NCBI GenBank assembly: GCA_014859265.1
Contig: JACUUN010000006.1
Span: forward strand, 1 to 52,630
Source: Coriobacteriia bacterium
GTDB lineage: Bacteria; Actinomycetota; Coriobacteriia; Anaerosomatales; SLCP01
DNA: 52,630 nucleotides
Reading direction: 5' to 3'
Shown here: piece after piece, positions 51,754 through 52,630 of the stretch
How the letters are laid out: every line of letters starts with the position of its first letter
How positions within the stretch are numbered: the first letter of the stretch is position 1
Translations under genes and position numbers: made by a program
Notes under the pieces: model-generated
The model's database searches: none
What the model was told of the DNA's origin: nothing
The model's input: the letters and a program-made list of their open reading frames with translations, nothing else

Positions 51754-52630
51754 TCCCGGATGCCGTGCGCACCGTGTAGGGCGCGACCGTCTCGGCGACT
51801 ATGGCAAGGCCGCGCTCGGGGTTGTTCTGCAGCGTGCCTTCTACGAGGTAGCAGCGGTGTTTGACGATGGTCTCCCCTGCCCGCTCGAGTGCGTCCTCGA
51901 AGACGACGATGTCGAGCAGGCCGGTCGCATCCTCGAGCGTGAGGAAACACGTGCGCCGGCCGGAGCGGGTGCGCGGCGTCTGGACACGCTCGCGAACGCC
52001 GCAGACGCGCACGCGGGCGCGGTCGGGCAGCGCGGACAGGTCGCGCGCGAAGGTCACTCCGCGCGAGCGCAGGTCGGCCTCGGCGAGTTCGAGCGGATGG
52101 CAGGTGAGCGAAAGTCCGCAGAGCTCGAGCTCGGCCGAGAGGCGGCGCGCCGGCGTCCAGCCGCTTTCGTGCGACGGGTCCTCGATGGGGCGAACCGGGT
52201 CCGGGGCGAGCGCGAGCACGTCGTCGCCGGTCCCGCCCTCGCGGGCGAGCACCGCCTTGAGTTCGGGGAGGAGTGCGAGCATCTCGTCGCGCGTGGGCGG
52301 ACGGCCCGCCTCGCTTAAGCCCAGCCCGTCGAGCGCGCCGATGCGCACGAGGCTCTCGGCGGCCGGGGCCTCGGCGCGCGTGCGGCGCAGGAAGTCGGCG
52401 AGGTCGCGGAAGGGCCGCACGGCCCGCTCGCGCTCGATGGCAGCCAGCAGCCGCCGCGTCATCTCGTGGACGTCGCGCAGTCCCACGCGGATCGCGCGCC
52501 CGTCGCGCTCGACCGCGTAGCGCTCGGCCGAGTCGTTGACGTGCGGCGCCAGCAACTCGATGCCGTGGCGGCGCGCGTCGTTGGCCACGAGGCGCGGCGT
52601 GTAGAAGCCCATGGGCTCGTTGTTGAGGAT
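51671..52630 (-). CDS. DnaE-type DNA polymerase III alpha subunit, C-terminal part
   Basis: The gene runs off the right edge; 319 codons are visible. It begins inside the C-family polymerase at NNEPMGFYTPRLVANDARRHG, continues with IRVGLRDVHEM and RPFRDLADFLRRT (helix-hairpin-helix region) and ends with an OB domain (RVRVCGVRERVQTPRTRSGRRTCFLTLEDATG). The 'NNEPMGFY' and 'ARRHG' forms favour the error-prone DnaE2 type over DnaE1 (moderate confidence). The C-terminal tail GPMGPSLGGAGAPEEE lies in the repeated segment. Confidence 0.85.
   Translation of the reverse strand: MLNNEPMGFYTPRLVANDARRHGIELLAPHVNDSAERYAVERDGRAIRVGLRDVHEMTRRLLAAIERERAVRPFRDLADFLRRTRAEAPAAESLVRIGALDGLGLSEAGRPPTRDEMLALLPELKAVLAREGGTGDDVLALAPDPVRPIEDPSHESGWTPARRLSAELELCGLSLTCHPLELAEADLRSRGVTFARDLSALPDRARVRVCGVRERVQTPRTRSGRRTCFLTLEDATGLLDIVVFEDALERAGETIVKHRCYLVEGTLQNNPERGLAIVAETVAPYTVRTASGSRVRLRRGVPSGPMGPSLGGAGAPEEE

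Noticed and set aside
51484-51864. Plus-strand frame and a TTGACA box near the second TA pair
   Set aside because: It runs antisense into the dnaE end with no family features; the TTGACA lies inside the operator dyad and has no matching gene.

Overview
The window looks like a chromosomal core region of a high-GC Gram-positive bacterium, most likely a deep-branching actinobacterium such as the Coriobacteriia (inference). Pointers are the high GC, many GTG/TTG starts, the actinobacterial neighbourhood of rpmF, DUF177, a SepIVA-like coiled-coil gene, coaD, rsmD and recG, and Firmicutes-like elements next to it: FabK, ThiT, a SAM-I riboswitch and the DegV/DAK/Asp23 cluster. An ADP-forming acetyl-CoA synthetase hints at anaerobic life. 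No rRNA, CRISPR array, transposase or integrase was recognised.

Layout, mostly read on the minus strand from high to low coordinates. 70-5.6 kb: two signal peptidases, trmD-rimM-khpA-rpsP and the SRP pair ffh/ftsY, joined to smc and rnc (to 10 kb). 10-17.3 kb: a complete type II fatty-acid cluster (plsX, fabH, fabK, fabD, fabG, acpP, a second FabK-like flavoprotein, fabF). 17.3-20.5 kb: a BioD-like/DRTGG protein coupled to a fused ADP-forming acyl-CoA synthetase. 20.5-28.1 kb: rpmF, DUF177, SepIVA-like, coaD, rsmD, recG, then DegV, a DAK kinase, Asp23 and DUF1858, which may form a fatty-acid kinase system. 28.3-33.5 kb: rpmB with a structured leader, an HD-GYP/GAF protein, thiT-thiN behind a TPP riboswitch, a PASTA protein with a dead amidase domain, and an FmdB-type zinc ribbon. 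33.5-41.2 kb: glpX, rsmB, fmt, def, priA, and metK behind a SAM-I riboswitch with a readable terminator/antiterminator.

Plus-strand block 41.3-45.2 kb: gltX, tRNA-Gln(CTG), tRNA-Glu(CTC), glnS and the RNase P RNA, so two synthetases stand beside their substrate tRNAs. 45.3-49 kb: an uncharacterised acidic protein with a C-terminal Cys motif, nfo, dinB and a small lipoprotein.

The accessory part is 49.0-51.75 kb. Two copies of the 3' end of a dnaE-type polymerase gene (about 86 bp, 48998-49083 and 51668-51753) bracket a small island. It holds an orphan HicB, a HigB-HigA-SecB-like toxin-antitoxin-chaperone (TAC) module, and a second HigBA-like pair with a strong dyad operator. The island seems to have inserted at the dnaE 3' end and rebuilt that end; no recombinase lies inside it. 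This TAC island, its flanking repeats, and the PASTA pseudo-amidase are the most interesting findings.
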